Source: Virgibacillus sp. MSJ-26 (GTDB lineage: Bacteria > Bacillota > Bacilli > Bacillales > Amphibacillaceae). From it: 64,000 bases of DNA. This document shows, piece after piece, positions 31,585 through 40,567 of the stretch; the first letter of the stretch is position 1, and each line of letters begins with the position of its first letter. The stretch spans positions 310,001 to 374,000 of the forward strand of contig NZ_JAHLPW010000003.1 of NCBI RefSeq assembly GCF_018918075.1. Direction: 5' to 3'. The position numbers and the translations under genes are program-made. The notes beneath the pieces were generated by a model. It saw nothing but the letters and a program-made list of their open reading frames with translations. It had not been told where the DNA came from and ran no database searches.

Positions 31585-32328
31585 ATGGATAAAGGGAAAC
31601 TTATTTACATATTAACAATGGGATGGACGCTGGTCATTTATGGTGGATTAACCTATCTCTTCGCTAAGAAAAAAGATTACATGTTACTCAGTGGCTTCCA
31701 CAGACGGCCTGAGGAAGAACAGGAGTATTTGCAGAAAAGTGGCTATTTAGATGCCATGGGAAAATTACTTACGATAACTTTTTGGATTTTTGTCGCTGTG
31801 TTTATTTTAGGCTTATTGCCCATTCCGTACGGATTCGAGTTGGGTATTGGTATCTTCTTAATAGCCCTTTTAGGCGGAATGGTGTGGGTACAGCGCTATG
31901 AAGTACCACACAAGCGAAAGAAAAAGACTTGGATTACGGCAAGTATTTCAGGTGCCTCCTTGCTCTTTATCATTGGAGCGATTGGGTATGGCTATCTCGA
32001 TAATGATGTTCAAGTAAATCATGACACATTTGAAATTACCGGTAGTTACGGCGTTGAATGGAAAATCGATACGATTGAATCTGTGAAATTACTGGACGCA
32101 TTGCCTAAAGTAAAAATGAAAACGAACGGCTTTGCGCCTGGTAATCTACTAAAAGGAAAATTTCGACTGGAAGAACCATACGGCACTGGACGGTTATTTA
32201 TTGATAAAAAAGCAGACACTCCTGTGCTTTACGTTGCGACTCAAGATGATTATGTCATGATCAATCGAAAAAACAAAAATGATATAGATGACATGTATAG
32301 AAAACTGATTGAGAGTATCGAATATTAG
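31585..32328 (+). CDS. Membrane protein with DUF3784-like N-terminus and PH-like C-terminus
   Basis: About 247 residues. An N-terminal helix and the segment KDYMLLSGFHRRPEEEQEYL resemble DUF3784. Three further membrane segments follow to residue about 137. The C-terminal 105 residues are extracytosolic or cytosolic beta-rich (VNHDTFEITGSYGVEWKIDT...DDYVMINRKN), like bacterial PH domains. GAGG lies before two close ATGs (31579, 31585); the second has better spacing. Confidence 0.6.
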   Translation: MDKGKLIYILTMGWTLVIYGGLTYLFAKKKDYMLLSGFHRRPEEEQEYLQKSGYLDAMGKLLTITFWIFVAVFILGLLPIPYGFELGIGIFLIALLGGMVWVQRYEVPHKRKKKTWITASISGASLLFIIGAIGYGYLDNDVQVNHDTFEITGSYGVEWKIDTIESVKLLDALPKVKMKTNGFAPGNLLKGKFRLEEPYGTGRLFIDKKADTPVLYVATQDDYVMINRKNKNDIDDMYRKLIESIEY

Positions 32329-32350
32329 CAAAGCATTTTGACCCATGAAA

Positions 32351-32398
32351 AAACTAAACTGTGAAGCAAAGGTTACATGATTGCTTCACAGTTTAGTA
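32351..32398. terminator. Bidirectional terminator between convergent genes
   Basis: CTAAACTGTGAAGCAA pairs with TTGCTTCACAGTTTAG around an 11-base loop, between the plus-strand gene ending at 32328 and the minus-strand gene ending at 32472. Confidence 0.7.
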
Positions 32399-32471
32399 GT
32401 GAAAGGGATATGAGGATGAAGTCTATGCTAAACATCTTCTAAATTCACAAGTTCCCGTTCAAAAAGGAAAC

Positions 32472-32915
32472 CTATTTAATTTCAAAGGTTTTTGATATCT
32501 GTAATTGTTCCATGTTAGTCTGATTAGGTTTAATTATTGTAGGCATTATTTTAGCATGAGCTACATAGATCCCTTTTGGTAATTGGTTGAATTCCCATGT
32601 TTTTTTCCAACTCTTTTGCTCATTCTGCTTGATTGTAACCTCTTGTAGTGCCTGTATATAGAACATTCCTTCTGATGAATTATAAACCTTTTCCCCCATT
32701 CGATTTTCTACCACTATTTCATATTTTTTTCCACTTGAGAAAATAAAGGTGACCGGGAAATTATAGTGGTTTATCACATGTAAGCCAAAATGAATTTCGT
32801 CGTTTACTTGGTCAATATCTAGCATCGTTTCATACATACTTGGCGTAACCCCTCTCACATTTAACCATACAAATTTTTTATGTATTTTGGGCATTTTTCT
32901 TATGTACTCATTCAA
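32472..32915 (-). CDS. BsuPI-type intracellular proteinase inhibitor
   Basis: 147 residues without a signal peptide. NHYNFPVTFIFSSGKKYEIVVENRMGEKVYNSSEG, read in parts, gives the BsuPI beta-sandwich pattern: hydrophobic strand, S-G-x-x-Y-(D/E)-I-V-V, and G-E-K-V-Y...S. KSWKKTWEFNQLPKGIYVAHA is the closing strand pair. BsuPI inhibits subtilisin-type serine proteases in the cytoplasm. A 1354-residue subtilase lies directly upstream on the same strand, so protection from that enzyme is a reasonable inference. Confidence 0.75.
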   Translation of the reverse strand: MNEYIRKMPKIHKKFVWLNVRGVTPSMYETMLDIDQVNDEIHFGLHVINHYNFPVTFIFSSGKKYEIVVENRMGEKVYNSSEGMFYIQALQEVTIKQNEQKSWKKTWEFNQLPKGIYVAHAKIMPTIIKPNQTNMEQLQISKTFEIK

Positions 32916-33033
32916 CTATTATCAGTATACTTCAATAATGAAAGCTATTCTATTTAAGATGAGCTTGTATATAGTATAGATTACTGGCTAGTGAGCTAAC
33001 TATGCAAGCCTGAATCCATGTTTATTGTATAAC

Positions 33034-33080
33034 ATCATTCCCCTGTGGCACATCAATTGGATGGCCACAGGGGATGATTA
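33034..33080. terminator. Hairpin after the subtilase gene
   Basis: CCCCTGTGGC pairs with GCCACAGGGG around a 14-base loop, 25 bases beyond the stop codon; it lacks a clear T run. Confidence 0.5.
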
Positions 33081-33097
33081 TTCATGTTCTAAAGAAC

Positions 33098-36000
33098 TTA
33101 TTCCCATGTCTCGTTTAAATAAATAGCATCTGACTTCAGAAGATTATATGCTCTCCCCGAAAGTAATCCTTCATTTTCGTAGTGATCAAGCAATTGGTTT
33201 AAACCATTTAAATGTTTAATGACTTTTTCAGCTTCTCCTTTTTCTTCAAAAAGCTTTAATGTCGTCAAATGCATATTTAAGGTCCGAGTAGCTTCTGACT
33301 TTGCATCTCCTTTTTCCTCAAGATCTTCAAGGAGCGGCTGCATATCAGCTGCACCACTCTTCGTTAATTTATATGCCTCGATAATTTCCTGAGAAATTTC
33401 GTTGCCTTCATCGTCCGATGCACTTGCTTGCAATGAAATAGATTTGGCGTCTTTTGGCGGCTTAATTTCAGCTAGCCAACCATCTTCTTGGACTAAATCA
33501 ACCTTCTCCCACGTTTGTCCCTCATCATAGGATACCTTAAGCGATGTATCTTCAATCTCACCATAGCCACTTACACCCTCAAGTTGTGTGACATCAATTG
33601 TCAGGTCAGTCGAACGATTAGCGACTAAATGACCTGCCATATTCACGTCCGTCTTGTAATTAAGTGAAAGTAATGGAAGATCGACATTTGATTGATGACC
33701 GCCCTCTGACCAGAACGTCCACTCTGTATGTGTTTCAGAGGATGTATCCCAGTATTTTTCATTGTGTTTTGTTTCACTGACAAGTCGGTACTCAAGTCTT
33801 TCTTCAGGAAGCTCATCCCAGATAATAAGCGTCTGTCCATCCATTTCTTCTAGTAACGTATCTCCTTGATAAACTTTCAATTTCTGAAATTGTTGCTGTT
33901 GTTCCCAATTGGACAGTCCACCAGTGCGTCCAAATCCTGAATCAGCAAATGCTGGAACATTAAATTGAAAACCACCTTGAATCTCACGGAAAGGTGTCCA
34001 GTAACCATCGCCGAACCTCGGTTGAATAACAGGGACAAACCAGTCCTCTTCTAATCGCTCTCCAGGTTCATAGGTCACTCCTGTACCCCGAATTTGCCAA
34101 GAATCATCTAATGTATATGGACTTGAATTTTCAAGCTCACTGGCTTCTTGGTACCACTCTGTTCCTTCAGTTGCAGACACCCATTCTTCACGAACGGAAG
34201 GTAAAGAAAGTAACGCTGGCTCTCCCCAGGATCGTAGCGAGTATTCTCGGCTATCGAATCTAAATTCAGCCCCAGCTCCGTGACCATTAGAAATGTATTT
34301 GGAATTGATTTTAACTAATTCTTCTGGTGTAGGAGAATAGGATAAATCTTCAGGTATCTCATCTGTGTGTGCATCAACTAAATCATAAAGATATGGGGTG
34401 TCTGGTGTTGCCTCCCCGTCTAATACAACATTACCTTGCTCAATCGATTTAATAAGTTTATCACCCTCCACTCCACTTACAGAAACTACAGTAAGCGGAA
34501 TATCTGAGTTGTCATCATTCCCCACAAATTCACTAAACTTTGTTGATTCATTATTTGCAATAATTAATAACTCTGCTCCAGCTTCCAATGCAGCGGTTGC
34601 TTGCGCGGCAGCTGATATATTTTCATTACGGGTCACCACAACAGCCTTGCCTTTAGCTTCTGTCTGTTTATAATCTTCTGGGGTACCATTACCTGCATAC
34701 ACTGTATCCAAGTGGTATTCTCCATTAAATAATGTCATACCTGGGAGAGGTGTAACATCATATTCATATTCATCTGAGTTTACAGTTAGAAATGGCTTGA
34801 TCAAACGCCAGCGATTTACCATCTCGAATTCGCCTTCTTCAACTTGCTCAATTGGTGTAGCATAAACCTTATCCATATATGCCGGTAACATATAGATACT
34901 ATTGGTCTCCATACCACCAACTTGACGATAATATTCAACTCGTTGGTAGGAAGACTCTGTTTTCTTCGGAACATCCACAGTGATTTCGTTTGCTTCTTGT
35001 GCATCCATATCTACTGTCACAGAACTATCAAGATGGATTTCAGGATTACCAACCAACGCAATACCTTCTTGTTCTGTATCCACATTAACATCCATCAATG
35101 ACATGGCAGAATACGTTCCCTTTGGTAATCGGACTTCCGCTGTTCCTTCAACAGTTACATATTCTGGATTTGGATTTTCAAGTCCCGTACCGATAATTTC
35201 AACATATGCCGAACCTGGCGAACCATCTCGATCAGTTACATTTAGCGTCAATGGGTATTTTTCATCTTCTTTAACCATCCCCATTGCTGTATGAGCAACC
35301 GTTTCGCCGTTTAATTCAGCATTTAACTGTCCCCAGTAACGAGTGCCTTCATCGCCAAACTTAGGATCAAGCGTGACACTGATCTCAGCGTTTCCATTGA
35401 CCGGCACAGTAACGCTAGTATCTGATAATTCCAACATATCTGACGGTGCTGGATCGCCATTTTCATCAGTGAAGATTGCTGTCAGATCCAAAGTGACATC
35501 TTCATCACCATTATTATGATACGTGACAGTCTTTTCCACAGGGTCATTATCATCGTGAGGCCATTTAAAAAAGCCAAAGGACAAAGAACCGGTAGCATAA
35601 ATATCACTGTCTAAGGTAGAAGGAATATCTACTCTCCCTGTACCAACTTGATATGCTTGATACTCATCTAATTGCTTCGTCGTACTCATCATGGCATTTT
35701 TAATTTGAGTGTTTGTCCAGTCTGGATATTTCTGTTTAATAATTGCCGCTGCACCCGCTACATGCGGTGATGCCATCGATGTACCGCTCATCCCCATATA
35801 ATCTCCAGTACCTCCACTAGCGAATTGAGAACGAGCCGCTATAATCTCCTCACCTGGTGCGACAAGATCAGGTTTAATTGCCATGTCCCCTACACGAGGT
35901 CCCATACTGGATAGAACAGCAAGTTGATCCGATTTATCAACATTTCCTACCGTTAAGGCAGAATCGGCAGCCCCAGGGGAACCGACACTTTCCACTTGCC

Positions 36001-37162
36001 CAGCATTACCGGCAGCTACTACAAATAACGTATCTGTTTCAGCGCTGATTTCATTTAATGCTTGAGACATGGGATCAGTTCCGTCCGTTGGATAATTACT
36101 ACCTAAACTCATGTTGACAATATCGGCATTCTGGGCTGCCCATTCCATTGCGGAAATAATCCAAGAATCTTGACCAAAACCATCATCTCCAAGGACCTTA
36201 CCAGATAGTAGTTTGGCACCAGTTGCAACACCTTTATAGTTACCGTCTGATGCAGCACCCGTTCCAAGAACCGTCGATGCTACATGAGTTCCATGCCCAT
36301 GACGATCTAAACCATCGTCACCTGGTACGAAACTTTCCATATCAATTAGCTGTCCTTCAATATCCGGATGCTCATTATCAATTCCAGTATCGAGCACCGC
36401 TACTGTTGCCCCTTCACCACTATATCCAGATTCCCAAGCTTCTGGTGCCCCAATTTGTGGAACACTTTCAGCAAGTGTCGCCTCAACTTGTCCATCAAGC
36501 CAGATTTTTTCAATACCATTATTAAACGCAACCTCTGAGTGATTATCATTTGCTTTAACTTTTTCGTTATTTGAGTCTTTGGTTATTGCCTCCCAAATGT
36601 TCCCGGCGTTCTTTTTATTTTCTGATAGTGCCACACTATCAATACTTTCAAGGACACTTACTTCTTCAGCATTAGCCAATTCAGGCATTGAAGTTAAGAT
36701 TTGAGCTTTTGTCTTTTGTGAATGCTGTATAATGAGTGGGACTGTGTGACGTTCACTGTCATCATATCCATATTCAATAAGTGATGTTATATTAAACAGT
36801 TCTCTGTCCAAGACCCCTGCTGCTAAATAAGGCATAGCCTCATTGGGAATAACATATGTATCTTCTCCAACAGTAGTCATACGCGTTCCCTCATTGGATT
36901 CTGTCGATGGTTCAACAGAAATAATTTCCTCACCATCTTCCATTTCAGTTACCGTAACAATGTCTCCGGTGATTAAGGTAACGACATGTTTGCCTTCTTC
37001 ATCGCTGCCAAGTTCTTGATGTTGTTCTCCGGTTGGGGTATTCTTCTCAAGCGCATTTGAAGTAGGTGATTGTATAATCACTGAAGTCAGTAGAGTGAAG
37101 ACTATTAAGCTTAAGGATAGAACTATAATACTTGACTTTTTAATTAATGGTTGACACTTCAT
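33098..37162 (-). CDS. Large secreted S8 (subtilisin-family) serine protease
   Basis: 1354 residues. The N-terminal signal peptide is basic KCQPLIKK plus the hydrophobic IIVLSLSLIVFTLLTSVII. A propeptide region follows (HVVTLITGDIVTVTE). The catalytic domain has Asp in VAVLDTGID (residue about 255), His in HGHGTHVAS (about 290) and Ser in GMSGTSMASPHVAG (about 459). Beta-sandwich repeats follow, then a PA-like insert (KAVVVTRNENISAAAQ, residues about 820-895) and a C-terminal helical region. The protein is acidic, as in halotolerant exoenzymes. There is no LPXTG anchor, so it is probably released. ATG 37162 follows GGAAGGAGAAAA. Confidence 0.9.
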   Translation of the reverse strand: MKCQPLIKKSSIIVLSLSLIVFTLLTSVIIQSPTSNALEKNTPTGEQHQELGSDEEGKHVVTLITGDIVTVTEMEDGEEIISVEPSTESNEGTRMTTVGEDTYVIPNEAMPYLAAGVLDRELFNITSLIEYGYDDSERHTVPLIIQHSQKTKAQILTSMPELANAEEVSVLESIDSVALSENKKNAGNIWEAITKDSNNEKVKANDNHSEVAFNNGIEKIWLDGQVEATLAESVPQIGAPEAWESGYSGEGATVAVLDTGIDNEHPDIEGQLIDMESFVPGDDGLDRHGHGTHVASTVLGTGAASDGNYKGVATGAKLLSGKVLGDDGFGQDSWIISAMEWAAQNADIVNMSLGSNYPTDGTDPMSQALNEISAETDTLFVVAAGNAGQVESVGSPGAADSALTVGNVDKSDQLAVLSSMGPRVGDMAIKPDLVAPGEEIIAARSQFASGGTGDYMGMSGTSMASPHVAGAAAIIKQKYPDWTNTQIKNAMMSTTKQLDEYQAYQVGTGRVDIPSTLDSDIYATGSLSFGFFKWPHDDNDPVEKTVTYHNNGDEDVTLDLTAIFTDENGDPAPSDMLELSDTSVTVPVNGNAEISVTLDPKFGDEGTRYWGQLNAELNGETVAHTAMGMVKEDEKYPLTLNVTDRDGSPGSAYVEIIGTGLENPNPEYVTVEGTAEVRLPKGTYSAMSLMDVNVDTEQEGIALVGNPEIHLDSSVTVDMDAQEANEITVDVPKKTESSYQRVEYYRQVGGMETNSIYMLPAYMDKVYATPIEQVEEGEFEMVNRWRLIKPFLTVNSDEYEYDVTPLPGMTLFNGEYHLDTVYAGNGTPEDYKQTEAKGKAVVVTRNENISAAAQATAALEAGAELLIIANNESTKFSEFVGNDDNSDIPLTVVSVSGVEGDKLIKSIEQGNVVLDGEATPDTPYLYDLVDAHTDEIPEDLSYSPTPEELVKINSKYISNGHGAGAEFRFDSREYSLRSWGEPALLSLPSVREEWVSATEGTEWYQEASELENSSPYTLDDSWQIRGTGVTYEPGERLEEDWFVPVIQPRFGDGYWTPFREIQGGFQFNVPAFADSGFGRTGGLSNWEQQQQFQKLKVYQGDTLLEEMDGQTLIIWDELPEERLEYRLVSETKHNEKYWDTSSETHTEWTFWSEGGHQSNVDLPLLSLNYKTDVNMAGHLVANRSTDLTIDVTQLEGVSGYGEIEDTSLKVSYDEGQTWEKVDLVQEDGWLAEIKPPKDAKSISLQASASDDEGNEISQEIIEAYKLTKSGAADMQPLLEDLEEKGDAKSEATRTLNMHLTTLKLFEEKGEAEKVIKHLNGLNQLLDHYENEGLLSGRAYNLLKSDAIYLNETWE

Positions 37163-37210
37163 GTTTTTTCTCCTTCCAGAAAATGTAGTAATTTGATAGT
37201 TTAGAACCAT

Positions 37211-37591
37211 GCCCTCCTTTCCCTCTTAGAAAATGATCAGATTACTAAACTAAAAAACATTAGATTAGAAAGAACTTCAGCATATCGTGACGAATATAAT
37301 AATGAATGGTAGTATTATCTAGTGAGGATTGATGTCACGCAGGCTTGTCGATTGTAATAACGAATCATACATTTCTTTTTGGTAATCTAGCAATCTAGCA
37401 ACCCTTAAATTAAGGATACCTATGTACAACACTGGAAGCAATCGGGGTTTTACTTTAAGTCTTTTGTACTAGTAAATTTCAAATTTTTCTATCAATTTGA
37501 CTATTCAGGGGCTGAATAATACACTAAAGTCCCAAAACTCAGAACGAAAGTTGGGGTTTTACCCAGTTTTTATATGCAAGGAGGATGCTGG
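37211..37591. promoter_or_regulatory. Divergent promoter region with operator-like dyad
   Basis: The shared region of the protease and regulator genes. On the plus strand, TTGACT (37497-37502), a 17-base spacer and TACACT (37520-37525) form a good sigma-A promoter for the regulator. The spacer is filled by the perfect dyad ATTCAG-GGG-CTGAAT (37503-37517). An operator in this position would block RNA polymerase; autoregulation by the XRE protein is inferred. No matching dyad was found before the protease. Confidence 0.6.
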
Positions 37592-38842
37592 ATGAAAGAC
37601 TTAGAAGGAAAAATCATCAAATTTTATCGTGAACTTCAGCAATTGAGACAAAAAGATTTAGTAGAAGGAGTATGTTCAACCACTCATATAAGTAAAATTG
37701 AACGGGGACAAACGGAAGTTTCAAAGGATGTAATAGAAATTTTATCTAAACGGCTTGGTATAAATATGAAGGCACAGCTTGAAACTTATGCTTTATTAGA
37801 GAATCTATTAAAAGAATGGCATGAATCTATCATTTTGAACTTTGCTTCAAAAGCAGAAAGTTTGAAGAGTGAGTTGGAGAAAATCCCACTTTTACAATTA
37901 CAAGATTTTTATCGTACCTACACACTTATCCTTACCAGATATTATTTATTAGCTGGTAATGGGAATACTGTTCAATCTCTTATCAACAAAATGGATAAAT
38001 GGATGAACCTCACCCCTTATGAAACAAATATGCTGTTACATGTTAAAGGGATTTATTTTTTACATTTTAAAAATGATTACTATAAAGCCATTTCCCTTTT
38101 AAAAGAGATTGATGTAAACTCCTACAATCATCCCGAATATAATTATGATTTAGCAGTTGCATATCACTCTATTAAAGCTCGCGTTTCTTCATATTATTAT
38201 GCCAATAAGGCACTCCAGTTTTTTAAAGATGCTCGAAGTTTTTCTCGGCTAATTGATACGGAGATGCTCATGCTCATCCAGCTAGAACAAGACAATTTTT
38301 TTGATCCTAAAGATTCCGAATACAAAAGGTTAATTGAAGTGGTCGATAATTATGATTTAAAGAAGCAACGTTCCTTACTTCTTCACAATTATGGTTACCA
38401 TCAACTCCGACGTGGACATTATGATGATGCTTGTAAATTATACAAAAAAGCGATGGATACGAAAGATCCTAATACTTCTGGCTATCTTGGGTCCTTAGAT
38501 GGTTATTTAAATGCATTAACTGCACAAAATATAAAATCTTACGATGAATTATTTCTTCTGGCGGTAAAAGGTCTATCTCTAGCTAAAGAATTAGAGGACA
38601 TTGTCTATATTCATATTTTTCAATTACATAAATATAAACTTTTAAGAAAAGATAAGGAGTATTTTAATTATTTAGAATCGAAAGCATACCCCTATTTCAA
38701 TAAATCTGGGCATGAATTCTTGACAGAGCATTATCGCATGAAACTCTTTAATTATCATATGGAAAGGAAAAAAGTAGAAAAGGCAAACGAATATGCTCGT
38801 CACATCGTATCAAAAACATACACTGACGACTATTTTGTTTAA
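37592..38842 (+). CDS. XRE-family regulator with TPR-like domain (RRNPP/PlcR-like layout)
   Basis: 416 residues. Residues 5-65 are an HTH_3 domain (ELQQLRQKDLVEGVCSTTHI, KIERGQTEVSKDVIEILSKR). The remaining 350 residues are helical repeats rich in Tyr/Leu (RRGHYDDACKLYKKAM and similar), as in PlcR/Rgg-type regulators that bind secreted peptides. ATG 37592 follows CAAGGAGGATG. It is divergent from the secreted protease, the usual target type of such regulators. No obvious pheromone gene was found nearby. Confidence 0.75.
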   Translation: MKDLEGKIIKFYRELQQLRQKDLVEGVCSTTHISKIERGQTEVSKDVIEILSKRLGINMKAQLETYALLENLLKEWHESIILNFASKAESLKSELEKIPLLQLQDFYRTYTLILTRYYLLAGNGNTVQSLINKMDKWMNLTPYETNMLLHVKGIYFLHFKNDYYKAISLLKEIDVNSYNHPEYNYDLAVAYHSIKARVSSYYYANKALQFFKDARSFSRLIDTEMLMLIQLEQDNFFDPKDSEYKRLIEVVDNYDLKKQRSLLLHNYGYHQLRRGHYDDACKLYKKAMDTKDPNTSGYLGSLDGYLNALTAQNIKSYDELFLLAVKGLSLAKELEDIVYIHIFQLHKYKLLRKDKEYFNYLESKAYPYFNKSGHEFLTEHYRMKLFNYHMERKKVEKANEYARHIVSKTYTDDYFV

Positions 38843-38916
38843 ATAATCCTGTCACTTTCTTTGTAAAATATTTCACATTAGATGTCGCACTATTTTAGAG
38901 AACAATGAATAACTAG

Positions 38917-38968
38917 AAAAAAGTGAGTAAGGTCGATCTCCTTTTGTTCTCGCCCTTACTCACTTTTT
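38917..38968. terminator. Bidirectional terminator
   Basis: AAAAAGTGAGTAAGG pairs with CCTTACTCACTTTTT between the convergent regulator and hydrolase genes. Confidence 0.8.
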
Positions 38969-38989
38969 CATTTCCCTAACAGCTATACA

Positions 38990-39946
38990 TTATTCCTCTA
39001 TCGTACGATCAAGGAATTCTTTCACACGTTCATTAAATTCTTCAGTCACATTATCAAATGCTTTCGTATGACCTGCTCCAGGCACTAACCATAATTCTTT
39101 TTCTCCGCCCGCTGCGTCGTATATTTCTTGCGACATGGCAGTCGGAACTAAATCATCATCTTCACCATGGATGATTAATAATGGTAACTCATTATTTTTC
39201 ACTTGTTCGATTGATGAGGCGCCTCCAAGCGTATAACCAGCCCTCATCTTTGTAATCACGCTTGTCACGTCAAGAAGTGGAAATGCCGGCAGCCCGTATA
39301 AATGCTTCAACTGGTGAGCCAATTCATCTTTCACTGTACTATAGCCGCTATCCGCGATAAACCCTTTTACCTCGCTTGGTAAATCTTCACCACTCGTCAT
39401 TAATACAGTTGCCGCACCCATTGAGTTTCCATGCAATATAATATCTTCAGCGTCATAATCTTCAACCAACAGGTCAATCCAATCTAAATAATCCAACCGA
39501 TCATGCCAACCATACCCAATATAATCCCCTTCACTATCACCGTGTCCTCGAGCATCAGGAAGCAAAATATCAAATCCATTTTCATAATAAAACTTTGCTA
39601 GTTTCCCCATATCGTCACTCGTGTTCCTAAAGCCATGTGCTAAAATGACAGCCTTGTTCGTATTCGCATCATTATCGATAAATTGCGCAACCAAATTTAA
39701 ATCGTCATAAGAAGTTATTTCTAATCGCTCTGTCTCCCTTTCACCAAACCACTCATTCGCTTCATCCAGCAATGTTTGATCATCATCAGTAGCTGCCTCA
39801 TTCACAGCTGAGGCTTCTCTATGAAGCTCGACCTCTGTCCCACGTTTAATCCCTTGTCCATAAAAATAATTCCCTGCAAATATTAATCCAATTAATAACA
39901 CTCCTATTAAACTTCCTAAAATAATCAGTATTCTCTTTTTCACCAT
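38990..39946 (-). CDS. Membrane-anchored alpha/beta hydrolase
   Basis: 318 residues. An N-terminal anchor (ILIILGSLIGVLLIGLIFA) is followed by an alpha/beta-hydrolase domain: AVILAHGFRNTSDD (oxyanion), DARGHGDSEG, nucleophile elbow HGNSMGAATV, Asp in IHGEDDDLVP and His in PGAGHTKAF. Similar to B. subtilis YqkD-type hydrolases. Active site outside the membrane is likely. Substrate unknown. ATG 39946 follows GAGGGGGATAC. Confidence 0.85.
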   Translation of the reverse strand: MVKKRILIILGSLIGVLLIGLIFAGNYFYGQGIKRGTEVELHREASAVNEAATDDDQTLLDEANEWFGERETERLEITSYDDLNLVAQFIDNDANTNKAVILAHGFRNTSDDMGKLAKFYYENGFDILLPDARGHGDSEGDYIGYGWHDRLDYLDWIDLLVEDYDAEDIILHGNSMGAATVLMTSGEDLPSEVKGFIADSGYSTVKDELAHQLKHLYGLPAFPLLDVTSVITKMRAGYTLGGASSIEQVKNNELPLLIIHGEDDDLVPTAMSQEIYDAAGGEKELWLVPGAGHTKAFDNVTEEFNERVKEFLDRTIEE

Positions 39947-40139
39947 GTATCCCCCTCTGCCTTCAGCCCATTCCATGAATATTGATTTTTAAAATCTTCT
40001 ATCCGTATAGAAGCTCAATTTCTCATCTACTTATCTGTTAAAATAGTATTCATGCAAAATTAGATTAATTCTATAATACCCTTAATTATCATTAAATTCT
40101 AGATAGATCGAATGATTTTTTACACAATATAGCGGTATG

Positions 40140-40446
40140 AACAACAACTTTTCTGGTCTCTCCAGTTCAGTTGGTCTTCATAACCCCGATGAACGACAAA
40201 TTTTCCAAGTTCACCGCTCAATTTAGTCTTCATAACCTCGATGAACGACAACTTTTTCAATTTCACCGCTCAATTTGGTCTTCATAGCCTCGATGAACGA
40301 CAAATTTTCCAAGTTCTCCACTCAATTTGGTCTTCATAACCTCGATGAACGACAACTTTTTCAAGTTCCCCACTCACTTTAGTCTTCATAATCTCAATGA
40401 ACGACAATTTTTTCAATTTCACCGCTCAATTTGGTCTTCATCATCC
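40140..40446. repeat. 52-bp tandem repeat, about six copies
   Basis: GATGAACGACAA recurs at 40188, 40240, 40292, 40344 and (as AATGAACGAC) 40396, an exact 52-base period. Each unit also holds TTCACCGCTCAATTTGG and GTCTTCATAACCTC. Copies differ by a few bases. The region is intergenic and downstream of the M20 gene. There is no CRISPR-like spacer structure, because the whole period is conserved. Confidence 0.85.
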
Positions 40447-40512
40447 CGACAACCACATATCATAAACATTTACGATCACACAACCCAATCGATAAATGAA
40501 ATAGCTAAAAAC

Positions 40513-40560
40513 AAAAAACTCCAGGTCGTCTTAAGCAAAGACATACACCAGAGTTTTGAA
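40513..40560 (-). terminator. Terminator of the M20 hydrolase gene
   Basis: AAAACTCTGG pairs with CCTGGAGTTTT over a long loop and is followed on the minus strand by TTTGTTTTTAG. Confidence 0.6.
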
Positions 40561-40567
40561 TAATCAC

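Noticed and set aside
40140..40446. CRISPR array
   Set aside because: The period is constant but the whole 52-bp unit is conserved, so there are no unique spacers. No cas genes are nearby.
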